64,000 bases of DNA. Source: Flavobacterium hibernum (lineage in GTDB: Bacteria > Bacteroidota > Bacteroidia > Flavobacteriales > Flavobacteriaceae). The notes beneath the pieces are model-generated. The model had not been told where the DNA came from, did no database searches, and worked only from the letters and a program-made list of their open reading frames with translations. Positions within the stretch are counted from its first letter, which is position 1. Each line of letters begins with the position of its first letter. The DNA lies in contig NZ_JPRK01000013.1 of the NCBI RefSeq assembly GCF_000832125.1, positions 1 to 64,000 on the forward strand, in the 5' to 3' direction. Positions 43,499 through 53,324 of this stretch are shown here, one piece after another. Both the position numbers and the translations under genes were made by a program.

Positions 43499-43500
43499 AT

Positions 43501-44973
43501 CTAAAGATCAACTTCCTTTGCGCAAGGTTCGTTTATCGGATTTAGCTTTGGATAGGTTTTGTTGTTATAAATTTTATATTGTGATGTTGCTGTTCCTCCA
43601 AATAATTCCTGATTGGTTAATTTCAACTCAAATGAAATTTCAAATAATCCTGTGCTGATTTCTTTGTAAGTTCCTTCTCCCGAAATTGCGATACTATGAC
43701 TGCTTTTTGTTGTGTTGGCAACGGTTATGTATTGCGGAATTACTAATACTTTTCCTTGGGTTTTACTGTTTCCGTTGTCTGGGAAAAACTCTAATGCCGA
43801 GGTGATATTAAATCCGGGAGAGTTTGCCGCAGCGGTACTTTCGTTGGTAAACCATCTTTTTAAATTGAAAGAGTTGGTGGTCGACGTTCCGGAAACAACA
43901 TTGAAACCAATTTTGAAAGCATCGTGATAAATATCGTCATTTGGGTTTGTTGTGCCTTTATCGCTGTATAAAATAGCGTTTGGATTGTCTTTCGTAACGA
44001 CAACCGGAAACGTAAAAGCATTAAAAGCTTGCCATGCACAAGTTCCGCTTTTATCAAACCAGTTTTCGCCATAAGTCAAATAAAACTGATTGGTTAAGTC
44101 GTAAAATTTTGATGCTGGATTGGCTTTTACATCTCTTGCTGATTTAATTGGTTTTACGATTTGCAAAATTTTGTTTCCTGTTGCAGGATAAAGTGCTGTA
44201 TTAACCAAAGTAAGCGAACTTTCGTAATAAACATCATCATTTTGTAGGTCTTCGAGAAGTTTTAAATGATAGTTTATCGAACTTCTGTTTGTTCCATAAT
44301 CGTCATGTGTTAATTCGTAATCAAAACCGTTTAAGAACTGAAACATTTCAAGTTTATCAACTTCTGAAGGGAAAAATCCGTTAGGGAAATTTACTTTAAA
44401 ATTGATTACTTCTCCTTTAACACCTTTAATATCAATTTTACTTATTGGAAAAGTATAGTTGGTAGAGATTGTTCCCAAATCGATTTTAAAAGTATCGTTT
44501 GTTGCTTCGGTATTTAGATTTCCGATATGAATGTTAGGATCTGAAGCATTCTCTAATTTTAAAGTAATACTTTGGTTTTGAGTCCATCTTTTGTCAAACG
44601 AAACAAAAACGGTGTCTGTAAGTTTACTTCCTTCAAACGTAAGTGTTGTTTTTGGATTAAGACTGTAACTGTCTGTTGCACCAGTTGTTGTTGCACTAAA
44701 ATTCACTGTAACTGCATTTTTTAATGAAAATGAAGTTAAGGCAACTGGTATTTTTAGTGTTTTTACAGCGGTGTTTTCAAAGCTGTTTCGTGGAATTAAG
44801 TTGGCATTTACGGCCGGATATTCAAGAGGTATATTATCGCTTTTTGTCATAAAGTTAAATCTCACAAACGGATCAACGTTTTCTCCGCCTAATTTGTAGT
44901 CGTCTTTAGAACAAGCTGCAAATAACAGTATTATAGCAATAGATAAGGCTGGTATAAATTTAATACGATTCAT
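43501..44973 (-). CDS. secreted lipoprotein, SusD-associated
   Basis: A 490-residue lipoprotein with lipobox LLFAAC (Cys21). The sequence is beta-rich and repetitive (TVNFSATTTGATDSYSL, TVFVSFDKRWTQNQSITLKL), like the DUF4843-type surface lipoproteins that follow SusD in Bacteroidota loci. Its start codon region overlaps the SusD stop by 14 bp, so it is coupled to SusD and probably sits with it on the cell surface. No catalytic motif seen. The ligand is unknown. Confidence 0.75.
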   Translation of the reverse strand: MNRIKFIPALSIAIILLFAACSKDDYKLGGENVDPFVRFNFMTKSDNIPLEYPAVNANLIPRNSFENTAVKTLKIPVALTSFSLKNAVTVNFSATTTGATDSYSLNPKTTLTFEGSKLTDTVFVSFDKRWTQNQSITLKLENASDPNIHIGNLNTEATNDTFKIDLGTISTNYTFPISKIDIKGVKGEVINFKVNFPNGFFPSEVDKLEMFQFLNGFDYELTHDDYGTNRSSINYHLKLLEDLQNDDVYYESSLTLVNTALYPATGNKILQIVKPIKSARDVKANPASKFYDLTNQFYLTYGENWFDKSGTCAWQAFNAFTFPVVVTKDNPNAILYSDKGTTNPNDDIYHDAFKIGFNVVSGTSTTNSFNLKRWFTNESTAAANSPGFNITSALEFFPDNGNSKTQGKVLVIPQYITVANTTKSSHSIAISGEGTYKEISTGLFEISFELKLTNQELFGGTATSQYKIYNNKTYPKLNPINEPCAKEVDL

Positions 44974-46441
44974 TTTGCTTTAGGTTTGAGTTAAGATTAA
45001 TATTGAAAATTGGTATTGGCAATATAAATTTTGGCGAAGGATAATTTAAGCCGCAAACATTCGAAATACAGCCGTCATTTCTGGAAACTCCTCTTTGATT
45101 ACGAACAAGGTCAAAAAGTAAATGGCCTTCAAAACAAAGTTCTTTTCTTCTTTCTAATAAAATATTTTCTTTGATGTTCGTTGCATTGGTTAAAAGTGAT
45201 GCATTTGCTCTGGCTCTAATGGTGTTCACATCGGCCATTGCCACATCTGGTTTGTTGGTTTCTGCGGCTGCTTCGGCACGAATTAAGTATAATTCGCTCA
45301 ATCTAAAAGCAACGTAACCAGGATTGTCGTGGTATTTTTTGGTAAAATTATACGGCATCATTATTTGGTTTCCGGCAATTAATGTAGAAAGTTGCAACGG
45401 TAAGAATAATTTTTTGCGCAAATCATTTGTTTCATAAAGATTAAACAAATCGTTTGAAGCTACATATTTTCGGCCAGTATCAGATATCGTGAACAAGGGT
45501 GGAGGCGAAGTACTATAACCAAAGTATGCCGCTATCGAACTCGAAGTTGTACCTGATGCATCTCTTGGTGCACTAAATTCTAATAAAATTTCAGATACAG
45601 GTAAATCTGTTTTTTCCCATTCTGATACTAAATTTGTAGCGTTCATTAAGCTTATGCCCGAATTTGCAATTACATCATTGGCGGTATCATAAGCATTTTG
45701 CCAGTCTTTTTTATACAAGTAAACACGCGCCAATAATGCTTTTGCGTTGTTTTTGTTGAAATAAGAATAAGCAGGACCTTCTGAAACTGATTTATCAGCA
45801 TAATTACCTAAAGCTGTTTTTAAATCTTCAATAATAAAATTGTACGTATTGGCAACCGTTTCTCTTTTTGGATATTGAATTCCGCCTTTTATCGAACGAG
45901 TATTGTAAACAATTCCTATATGTGAAGCATCTGGTGTAAAACCGTAATTTTGACTGTAGATTAACGACAACATAAAGTGTGCATAGGCACGAATTGTAAG
46001 TACTTCGGCTTTAATTTGGTTTTTCTCTGCATCGGTGGCATCATTTAAATTTGGCGTATATTCTAAAATTAAATTCGCCTGATTTATAATACTGTAACTC
46101 GCATCATAAAAAGTTTTAAAATCACTTTCGTCAGATTGATCTTCAAACGAATAAACTTTTTGTAGCGCTGTTGGCAATACAATTTGTCCTTTATTAGTAG
46201 TATCAAAAGGTGTAATTTTTAAATTTCCACCTTGTAAATCAGCGTAAACCGCAAAACGTTCGCCTCTCATATTTTCTTCAATACTGGTATAGAGTCCTTT
46301 TAAAGCAGTTAGAACTCCTTTTTTGTCTTGTAAAAGTTCGTCTATCGAAGTTTGAGTTCCCGGTTCCTGTTCTAAGAAATCACTACAACTTTGCGCAGAA
46401 AAAATCAAAAGGGCAAAGGTTATATATTTTAAATATTTCAT
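44960..46441 (-). CDS. RagB/SusD family outer-membrane lipoprotein
   Basis: A 493-residue SusD-like protein with lipobox SAQSC (Cys19). The N-terminal DFLEQEPGTQTSIDELLQDKK and the TPR-like helices are typical (ARVYLYKKDWQNAYDTANDVI near 235), as is the late MADVNTIRARANA...LLERRKELCFEGHLLFDLVR motif. It captures nutrients and docks on the SusC channel encoded 5 bp upstream. The substrate is not known; no glycoside hydrolase lies in the window. Confidence 0.92.
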   Translation of the reverse strand: MKYLKYITFALLIFSAQSCSDFLEQEPGTQTSIDELLQDKKGVLTALKGLYTSIEENMRGERFAVYADLQGGNLKITPFDTTNKGQIVLPTALQKVYSFEDQSDESDFKTFYDASYSIINQANLILEYTPNLNDATDAEKNQIKAEVLTIRAYAHFMLSLIYSQNYGFTPDASHIGIVYNTRSIKGGIQYPKRETVANTYNFIIEDLKTALGNYADKSVSEGPAYSYFNKNNAKALLARVYLYKKDWQNAYDTANDVIANSGISLMNATNLVSEWEKTDLPVSEILLEFSAPRDASGTTSSSIAAYFGYSTSPPPLFTISDTGRKYVASNDLFNLYETNDLRKKLFLPLQLSTLIAGNQIMMPYNFTKKYHDNPGYVAFRLSELYLIRAEAAAETNKPDVAMADVNTIRARANASLLTNATNIKENILLERRKELCFEGHLLFDLVRNQRGVSRNDGCISNVCGLNYPSPKFILPIPIFNINLNSNLKQNESY

Positions 46442-46445
46442 AATC

Positions 46446-49400
46446 TTAAAATTTAGCGTTCATTCCGATCGATATAGTTCTCGCTTGCGGATAATTATAA
46501 TTTAACTCTCTAATACCATTCATTCCTTTTGGACTTTTTTCTTTGTACCAATACCAAACATTTGAAGCATCTACAAAAACAGCCAAATTATCCAGGAAAG
46601 TATTTTTTAGAGGAACATTGTAACTCAAATTGATATTGCTAATTTTCAAGAAAGTCGCATCATAAATATATTTGCTCAAATTGGCCTGGATTGGCGAAGT
46701 ACTTACAGAACCTTGTGTTGTAATATCTCCGGCTTTTCTCCAATAATCGTAGGCATTTACCGTAAGATTTCTATTTAAAGTATTCGAATATTTATCAATT
46801 AAAACATCTTGCACTAAAAAGTCTCCACCAAGCTGAAACGCACCTCTAATCGATAAAACAATATTTTTATTGATCGTAAAGTTGTTATTAAAACCACCAT
46901 AAGCATCGGCTTGTTTGTCACCAATTGGCACTAAATCTGCCGTGGTGAATAAAGATCTGTAGGTTGTGGCGTCGTAAATTTTTCCATCTTTTTCGACCAA
47001 ATCACGACCCGTTGCCGGATCAACGCCCACCCAGTTTATTCCCCAAAGTGTAGTGGTACTGTAACCTACTTTTTGAGCCAATGCCAAGGTTGCTACAGAA
47101 TATTCGCTGCCTAAACCTTTTAGTTCTGTAACTTTATTTTTTACTGTTGAAATATTAAAAGATGTTGTCCATTTAAAACGATCACTTTTAATCCATTTTA
47201 TTCTGGTAGTAAACTCAAAACCTTTATTGTACATGCTTGAAGCATTCAATTGTACAGAACTGTAACCTGTTTCTGTTGGGATATCTCGGGTTGTAATTAA
47301 GTCGCTCAAATCATCATAGTAATATTCTAATAATAATTCGACACGATTAAAGATATTAAAATCAATACCCACATTAAATTTGGTATTTTTTTCCCAGCCT
47401 AAATTTTCGTTTGGAGCCGCACCTGGTTTTGCCTGTGTACCGCCATTATATCCGTTTTGACTAATGTTGTATAAACCTTTAGAACGGTACGAACCAATTC
47501 TTGAGTTTCCTGTAGTTCCGTAACTTATTTTAAATTTCAATAAATCAATCCATGAAGTCGATTGTAAAAAGTTTTCGTTGCTTGTAATCCAGCTAAAACC
47601 TGCACCGCCATTGTTAGCAACATCAGAATCATTACCAAAAACAGAACTTTGGTCGCGTCTAAAGTTGGCCAAGAAATAGTAACGCTTTTTATAATTGTAA
47701 TTGATTTGCGAAAATGCCGAAACTTTTGAGTTATTGCTGTTTTCATGACTGTAAGTCTGACCAGAGTAGGTTTCATCTGTTGTAGTATCAGGATTATCAT
47801 CTCTTAGCGCTTCAGAAACTGCATGAATTTGGTTTGGGTTTACAAATCCAAGTCCCGAAGAATAATCAAAGCTTGCTTTGTCTTCAGAAAGTTCCATACC
47901 AATAACACCATCAATGGAGTGATTTTGGTTCAATTGCTTTTCAAACAAAAGCTGTCCTTGCCAGTTCCATCTCGTAGAATTTCTTTCGTTTATAATTCGA
48001 CGTCCCCAAGTTGGATACGTAATTTGATCTAAAACGAAACTTCCGTTAAACTGACCACTTTCATTTTGACCGGAAAAATAGCGATCTTGTTCCTTATCTG
48101 TATAATCGATTCCAAATAGAGTCGAAAATCTTAAACCTTTAGTAATTTGGTAACCAACACTCAAACTTCCCATAAGTCCGTAAATCTGAGATTGGCTTTT
48201 ATTTTGTTCGATTGCTGCAAACGGATTTCCTCCGCTAATACCAGTTAAGCCAATTTTCGAAAGTGAACCATCGGCATTATAAGGCGAAATTGTAGGTAAA
48301 TAAGCAAAATTGTAAAAAATATTAGGTGCATCTTTTTGAATAAAACTTGGATTCACCATTAAATTAATGTCCCATTTATCGGCGCGATATCCCAAATTTA
48401 CCCCAAGATTTAATTGTTTCGTGTTATTGCCCAATTGAGGTTCATCGATTTTTAAATAATTAAGATTGGTGCGATACGAAAATTTAGAAGTTGCACCGGA
48501 AACGCTCAAATTGTATTTATTAAAGTAACCAGCGTTGTTTAATAAATCAAACCAATCTGTATTTACGCCATTGTAAGGCACATCTACATAACCCGGAGTT
48601 GTATTTCTAAGAAACTCATTTCTAACTTCGTTATATTGCTCACCGTTCAAATATTTAATTTGATTGATTGCCGATGAAATCCCGGATTGATTAGAAAAAC
48701 CAAATTGTGTTTTCCCTTTTTTACCTCTTTTTGTGGTAATCAAAATAACTCCATTTGCACCATCGGCACCATAAATACCAACGGCTGCCGCATCTTTTAA
48801 AACCGTGAATGTTTCAATGTTTTCTGGCGCAATTTTCATTAACGGGTTTGAAAAACTTTCTGCATTATCTCCATTTCCGGTAAAAAAAGCAGCATCAATT
48901 CCCATTTCTTCACTCATAACCAAACCATCTACAATGATAAGAGGTTGAGTTGAAGTTCCGGTTTTCGCTCCGGATAACGATGATAAAGTTCCCTGACCAC
49001 GAATATTTATTTTTACGGGACCACCAACTCCTGTAGTATTTTCGACTAAAACTCCTGCAATTTGTCCTTCGACCATTTTGTCAATACTTTCAGAAGCTTG
49101 TTCAACCGCTATATCTTTTGCATTTAAAGTCGAAATACTTCCCACAATTTCCTCTTTCATTTTTTTGGTTCCGTACGACGAAGTAATGACAACCTGAGTT
49201 AACTCATCTGTATGTTCTTCCAGATAAAAAGTAAACTCCTTTTTGTTATCTGCTTTTATAGTTTGGCTTTCCATTCCTAAATACCCCACTTCAAGTAGCA
49301 TATTATGAATATTGTTTCCTCTTAACTGATATACAAATCGTCCGTTAAAATCAGTAATAGCACCCATTCCAGTACCTTTAATACGCAAAGTTGCGCCGGC

Positions 49401-49802
49401 AAGTGGCATATTATCTTTGGCACTATAAACTGTACCGCTTATAAAACGTTCTTTTTCGTCAGCATTAGAATGCGAAGTTGGAGTAGGCACACTGTTCGTT
49501 AATAAAACCTGCTTTTTTTGTATGTAAAAAGAAATGTTTTTTCCGGTAAATAATTGCGTTAAAACCGTTTCAAGACTTGCATTTTGAACATTTAGATCTG
49601 CCAATTGATCAGTATCAATTTTTCGGGCATTATAAATAATTCTAAAATCAGTTTGATCTTCAATTGCTTTAATAATCACACTAATAGGTTTGTTTTTTAC
49701 CTGTAATGTAATGCCTTTATTCTGCGAAAAACCTTTAAAACTGGATATGAATAGGGCTAGGAAAAATAGAATTTTCCTTAAATTGGGTATCGTAAAAGTC
49801 AT
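46446..49802 (-). CDS. SusC/RagA TonB-linked channel with STN domain
   Basis: A 1118-residue outer-membrane transporter. After the signal peptide comes an STN (secretin/TonB N-terminal) domain (about 28-105), then a carboxypeptidase-regulatory-like domain (YSAKDNMPLAGATLRIKGT, 118-200), the plug (STLNAKDIAVEQASESID and KDAAAVGIYGADGANGVILITTKRG) and a 22-strand barrel ending NYPQARTISIGMNAKF. The STN domain indicates signalling to the FecR protein encoded 2 bp upstream. It imports an unknown ligand with the SusD partner. Confidence 0.93.
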   Translation of the reverse strand: MTFTIPNLRKILFFLALFISSFKGFSQNKGITLQVKNKPISVIIKAIEDQTDFRIIYNARKIDTDQLADLNVQNASLETVLTQLFTGKNISFYIQKKQVLLTNSVPTPTSHSNADEKERFISGTVYSAKDNMPLAGATLRIKGTGMGAITDFNGRFVYQLRGNNIHNMLLEVGYLGMESQTIKADNKKEFTFYLEEHTDELTQVVITSSYGTKKMKEEIVGSISTLNAKDIAVEQASESIDKMVEGQIAGVLVENTTGVGGPVKINIRGQGTLSSLSGAKTGTSTQPLIIVDGLVMSEEMGIDAAFFTGNGDNAESFSNPLMKIAPENIETFTVLKDAAAVGIYGADGANGVILITTKRGKKGKTQFGFSNQSGISSAINQIKYLNGEQYNEVRNEFLRNTTPGYVDVPYNGVNTDWFDLLNNAGYFNKYNLSVSGATSKFSYRTNLNYLKIDEPQLGNNTKQLNLGVNLGYRADKWDINLMVNPSFIQKDAPNIFYNFAYLPTISPYNADGSLSKIGLTGISGGNPFAAIEQNKSQSQIYGLMGSLSVGYQITKGLRFSTLFGIDYTDKEQDRYFSGQNESGQFNGSFVLDQITYPTWGRRIINERNSTRWNWQGQLLFEKQLNQNHSIDGVIGMELSEDKASFDYSSGLGFVNPNQIHAVSEALRDDNPDTTTDETYSGQTYSHENSNNSKVSAFSQINYNYKKRYYFLANFRRDQSSVFGNDSDVANNGGAGFSWITSNENFLQSTSWIDLLKFKISYGTTGNSRIGSYRSKGLYNISQNGYNGGTQAKPGAAPNENLGWEKNTKFNVGIDFNIFNRVELLLEYYYDDLSDLITTRDIPTETGYSSVQLNASSMYNKGFEFTTRIKWIKSDRFKWTTSFNISTVKNKVTELKGLGSEYSVATLALAQKVGYSTTTLWGINWVGVDPATGRDLVEKDGKIYDATTYRSLFTTADLVPIGDKQADAYGGFNNNFTINKNIVLSIRGAFQLGGDFLVQDVLIDKYSNTLNRNLTVNAYDYWRKAGDITTQGSVSTSPIQANLSKYIYDATFLKISNINLSYNVPLKNTFLDNLAVFVDASNVWYWYKEKSPKGMNGIRELNYNYPQARTISIGMNAKF

Positions 49803-49804
49803 GT

Positions 49805-50923
49805 TTATTTAGTTATAGAAGGATTGGTAATAGTAATGGTGTTTTGCTTAATAGCATAATTAAAAGGCGTGTCACGTTTTAGAAGTTCTAAAATGTTTTC
49901 GACACTAGAGTCGCTAATTTTAATTGTACCCGTAAAATTCTGTTTGGCCAAATCAGAATTTTCGTTGATAATTTCAACATCGTAGGTACGCTGAATTATT
50001 TTAGCGATGGTAGAAAATGGAGTATCTTTAAAAGCAAGTTCGCCCTTTGTCCAAGCAGCATAAAAACTCGGGTCGACCTCTTTTGTTGTAATTTTTTTAG
50101 AATTGTTTTGCCAAGTCGCCATTTGGTTAGGTTGCAGTAAAACAAGATTTTGCTTGTTTGCGACTTCGTACATTTGAATGCTTCCTTCGACCAAAGTACT
50201 GTTAACACTAGGATTCTCAGGATAAGCGCTAATATTGAATTTTGTTCCTAAAACTTCAACATCAACTTGATTCGCGTTTACAATAAACGGATGTTCTTTG
50301 TCTTTGGCAACTTCAAAAAAAGCTTCACCTGTTAAATACACATTTCGTTTTCCGTTGATACCAAATTGCTCTGGATAACGAAACGTAGTTCCTGAGTTTA
50401 GATTGACAATCGTACCGTCTGAAAGTGTCAGTTTAAAACGCTTTCCGTACGGAACTTTAAGCGTATTGTATACTACTTTTTCGTCCTGAACTTTTCCGAA
50501 ATAGATAATTTGGTTTGGGAATTTCTTAGCAACTAATAATCGGTCTTGATTAAGAACCAAAACTTCTTTTTTAGTTTTGCTCATAATTTCAGAGCGACCA
50601 TCAGACCATTCTAAAACAATTTCTTTGGAAGTTGTTTTTGGTTTTTGATTAAAGTTCAAAGCTAGTTTTCCAAATCCCAACAGGACTAAAAATACAGCAG
50701 CATATTTTAAAAAGCGATATACTTTCTTTTTAGGTTGAATAGAGATTACCGGAGTAGAGTCGATCGAAATATCTTGTGAAAGTGTGGTGAGAGCCCAAGC
50801 CTTTTTTAAAGAAATAAAATGCTTCTTGTTTTCGTCTGAAGCGTCGATCCAATCAAAAAGAGTTTGGACTTCTTGCTCTGAAGCTTCGTTAGAAAGATAT
50901 TTATGAATAATTTTGGTAATCAT
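49805..50923 (-). CDS. FecR-family anti-sigma factor
   Basis: A 372-residue protein. The N-terminal cytoplasmic part (1-60) with LFDWIDASDENKKHFISLKKAW binds the sigma factor, a single membrane helix is near 68-88 (FLKYAAVFLVLLGFGKLAL), and the FecR domain follows: KVPYGKRFKLTLSDGTIVNLNSG. The last 90 residues (AFKDTPFSTIAKIIQRTYDVEII, LLKRDTPFNYAI) match the STN-like partner fold. It relays SusC occupancy to the ECF sigma gene upstream. Confidence 0.93.
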   Translation of the reverse strand: MITKIIHKYLSNEASEQEVQTLFDWIDASDENKKHFISLKKAWALTTLSQDISIDSTPVISIQPKKKVYRFLKYAAVFLVLLGFGKLALNFNQKPKTTSKEIVLEWSDGRSEIMSKTKKEVLVLNQDRLLVAKKFPNQIIYFGKVQDEKVVYNTLKVPYGKRFKLTLSDGTIVNLNSGTTFRYPEQFGINGKRNVYLTGEAFFEVAKDKEHPFIVNANQVDVEVLGTKFNISAYPENPSVNSTLVEGSIQMYEVANKQNLVLLQPNQMATWQNNSKKITTKEVDPSFYAAWTKGELAFKDTPFSTIAKIIQRTYDVEIINENSDLAKQNFTGTIKISDSSVENILELLKRDTPFNYAIKQNTITITNPSITK

Positions 50924-50991
50924 ATTTTGGTTATTTAATCTTCTGGTTATAGTAAGTACACTTCAGAAGTAAAATACCCTACCTTTTATTT

Positions 50992-51591
50992 TTAATTATT
51001 ACAAATAAGGATAAAAATTAAGAACAAATAATCAGATAATTTGGTTTTTAAAATCTTTAAAGCCTTTGTCATATGGGCTTCGACAGCTTTTAAGGTAACT
51101 TGCATTTCTTCGGCGATTTCGGCATTTTTTTTATTCTCGAAACGTTTTTTTATAAAAACTTCTCTTGTTTTTGGAGGTAAATCGCTAATAGATTCCTGAA
51201 TTAAACGTTCTAATTCGGTTAATTCTAAAGTATCAAATTGCACCGAATTTAAAATCTCGATGTCTAGTTCTCTTTCTTTTTGATTTAAGACTTCGCTTTT
51301 AAATTTATCCTTTACTTTATTATGACGAATCATATTCAAGCATTTTGATTTAGCGTAAGTATATAGAAAAGATTGTACGCCATTTATAGATTCTACAGTT
51401 TCTCTATTTTGCCATAGATATAGCAAAGCTTCTTGAGCCAAGTTTTCGGCTTCGTCGTGATCGTAAATAAATTGGAAACTAAAAGCGGTGATTCGGCGAA
51501 AGTATTTATCGTAAAAATAAGTGAAGGCAGTTTCGTCTCCTTCTTTGAAAGATTCAAAAAGATTCAATTCGAAACTGTTATTGTTGTTCAT
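50992..51591 (-). CDS. ECF sigma factor partner of FecR/SusC
   Basis: A 199-residue sigma factor from ATG 51591 (MNNNNSFEL); nine more residues are possible upstream. Region 2 has YDHDEAENLAQEALLYLWQNRE; region 4 has LPPKTREVFIKKRFENKKNAEIAEEM and the helix-turn-helix KAVEAHMTKALK. It heads the FecR-SusC-SusD-lipoprotein unit, with 68 bp to fecR, and probably drives that operon once the ligand is sensed. Confidence 0.9.
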   Translation of the reverse strand: MNNNNSFELNLFESFKEGDETAFTYFYDKYFRRITAFSFQFIYDHDEAENLAQEALLYLWQNRETVESINGVQSFLYTYAKSKCLNMIRHNKVKDKFKSEVLNQKERELDIEILNSVQFDTLELTELERLIQESISDLPPKTREVFIKKRFENKKNAEIAEEMQVTLKAVEAHMTKALKILKTKLSDYLFLIFILICNN

Positions 51592-51976
51592 TAAACGAAA
51601 TTTACTTTGGAGAGGCAATTTTGTAAATTTAAAAAACTACAGGAATTTGCCAAGAAAGCGGCAAATATAAAAGTTTATTTATATTAATTCTAAATAAAAT
51701 TAAAATAAAGAGGATTTGAAAAAATATTAGTCAGAATTGGAGTAATTTTTAAACCATAAGGGATGTAAGTAATGCAAGTCAGGCTAAACAGCTAGATTTT
51801 ACCGCAAAGGAAACAAAGCTTTGTTTTTTTTTGCCACAGATTAAAGGATTATTAAGATTAAAATCTGTGCGAATCAATGTAATCTGTGGCTTAAATAAAA
51901 AAGTTCGCAAAGCTTTGTGAAAAAACTTTGCGAACCTTGAGTAAACCTTTGCGGGCTTTGCGGTTAAAAAAAGTGT
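51592..51976. other. intergenic gap with ACAGATT and GCAAAG repeats
   Basis: No gene seen. GCCACAGATT and AATCTGTGGC form an inverted repeat near 51832-51894. GTTCGCAAAG (51903-51912) pairs with CTTTGCGAAC (51926-51935). Its flank on the minus strand is U-rich, so this may end the DUF3526 operon. CTTTGCGGTTAAA-type repeat sequence at 51949-51965 also occurs inside two efflux genes. Confidence 0.55.
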
Positions 51977-53323
51977 TTAAATATTTTTAATTTTAAAATT
52001 TCTCCATCCAAACACAATCAAAATTAAGTTGAAAAGTAATAGAGGCAAAAATGCTTTCAAAAAGTTAATTTCTGAAGGATCATTAAAAGTTTCTACTTTA
52101 AATTTAGACCAGTTTTCTTTGTTAACTTCAGAATTATCAAAGATTTTTGGATAAAAATACAATCGCAATTTTTCGTGAAATAGTTTTGTTTCCTTCAAAA
52201 ATAAAAGTTGATTTCCTAAGTCGGCTTTAGCAATTTCGTTCAGTTGAATCTGTGCGTGCAACGTTGGAATAAACTGCGCAATATTTTGACTGGCGTTATT
52301 TCGTTGTTCCAGTTTATTTTGCAACTCCTGAGATTGTTTTGCCGAGTCGTCGTCACCTGCTTGTTGCATTGCATAATACCAAAGCCAGCTAAACTCGGCG
52401 TTTGGCAACGGATAACTTTTAAATTGCGGATAATGACTATAGAATTTATCCATGGTAATTTTTTTATCCATGTCCCATTTTTCATGATAAGCATTTCGCT
52501 GTTTTACCGTTAATTCTAAAGCCTCGGGAATTGGATATTTATTGACAATATAAGTGTTGATGATTGCCGGTAAAATAATGATGAAAAATAGCCAAATAGT
52601 TAATAATATAACCGCATTAAAGTTGGAGTGTTTTTGCAACGAAACAATAAAAAAGCAAACGGCAAACCAAAACAAAATGTACAAAATTGCAATGGTGTAA
52701 AAAGTTAGAAGTGAATTGTCAAAGGGAATATTCAGAAATAATACAGCGATAAAAAGTACAATTGATAAAAGCGCAATTAGGCTTAAAATTCGGATATAGA
52801 ATAATTTCAGAATGTACAAAAATGTATTCTTACTTTGTGTTGCGACAATTTTCCAGGTTCCTGATTCTTTTTCTTCGGAAACCAAATTATAAGAAAATGC
52901 AATTATTAAAAGCGGAAACAGGTAAATGAGCACAAAACTAAAATCGATATTTCCGGACAAAAGATTATTCGGGTTATTAAGCTCTGCGTCATATTTTTGA
53001 GCTTCCAAACCACGAATGGTTACGCTTTGTATCGACGGATTTACATCGCGCTGACCAATTGCCAAACTATTTATAGGCAAGGTTTTATTGACCAACGAAA
53101 ATTTAATGTAATAGAGTAGAAGCCCAATTTCATCTTTATGAAAAGCCGCATTTCGGGCAATATGTTCTTTTTGATAAATCGCGGCTTCGGCAATATTATC
53201 CTGCTGTTTTTGCTGAAATTGCTGACCAATTAAAAGACTGATGAAACAGATGATGAAAAGGAAAATTAATCCAATTTTGGTTCCTTTCGATCGTATGAAA
53301 TTTTTAAATAGTAATGCTAACAT
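51977..53323 (-). CDS. ABC-2 type permease with DUF3526 (copy 2)
   Basis: About 448 residues from the ATG at 53323 (MLALLFKNFIRSKGTK); a longer frame upstream overlaps the previous gene. Five to six membrane helices (about 17-35, 140-160, 185-210, 220-240, 250-270 and a final one near 430). A soluble loop of about 120 residues sits before the last helix. The DUF3526 hallmark is a large extracytoplasmic loop. It starts 1 bp after the other permease, so the two are translationally coupled and probably form a heterodimer. Confidence 0.85.
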   Translation of the reverse strand: MLALLFKNFIRSKGTKIGLIFLFIICFISLLIGQQFQQKQQDNIAEAAIYQKEHIARNAAFHKDEIGLLLYYIKFSLVNKTLPINSLAIGQRDVNPSIQSVTIRGLEAQKYDAELNNPNNLLSGNIDFSFVLIYLFPLLIIAFSYNLVSEEKESGTWKIVATQSKNTFLYILKLFYIRILSLIALLSIVLFIAVLFLNIPFDNSLLTFYTIAILYILFWFAVCFFIVSLQKHSNFNAVILLTIWLFFIIILPAIINTYIVNKYPIPEALELTVKQRNAYHEKWDMDKKITMDKFYSHYPQFKSYPLPNAEFSWLWYYAMQQAGDDDSAKQSQELQNKLEQRNNASQNIAQFIPTLHAQIQLNEIAKADLGNQLLFLKETKLFHEKLRLYFYPKIFDNSEVNKENWSKFKVETFNDPSEINFLKAFLPLLLFNLILIVFGWRNFKIKNI

Positions 53324-53324
53324 A

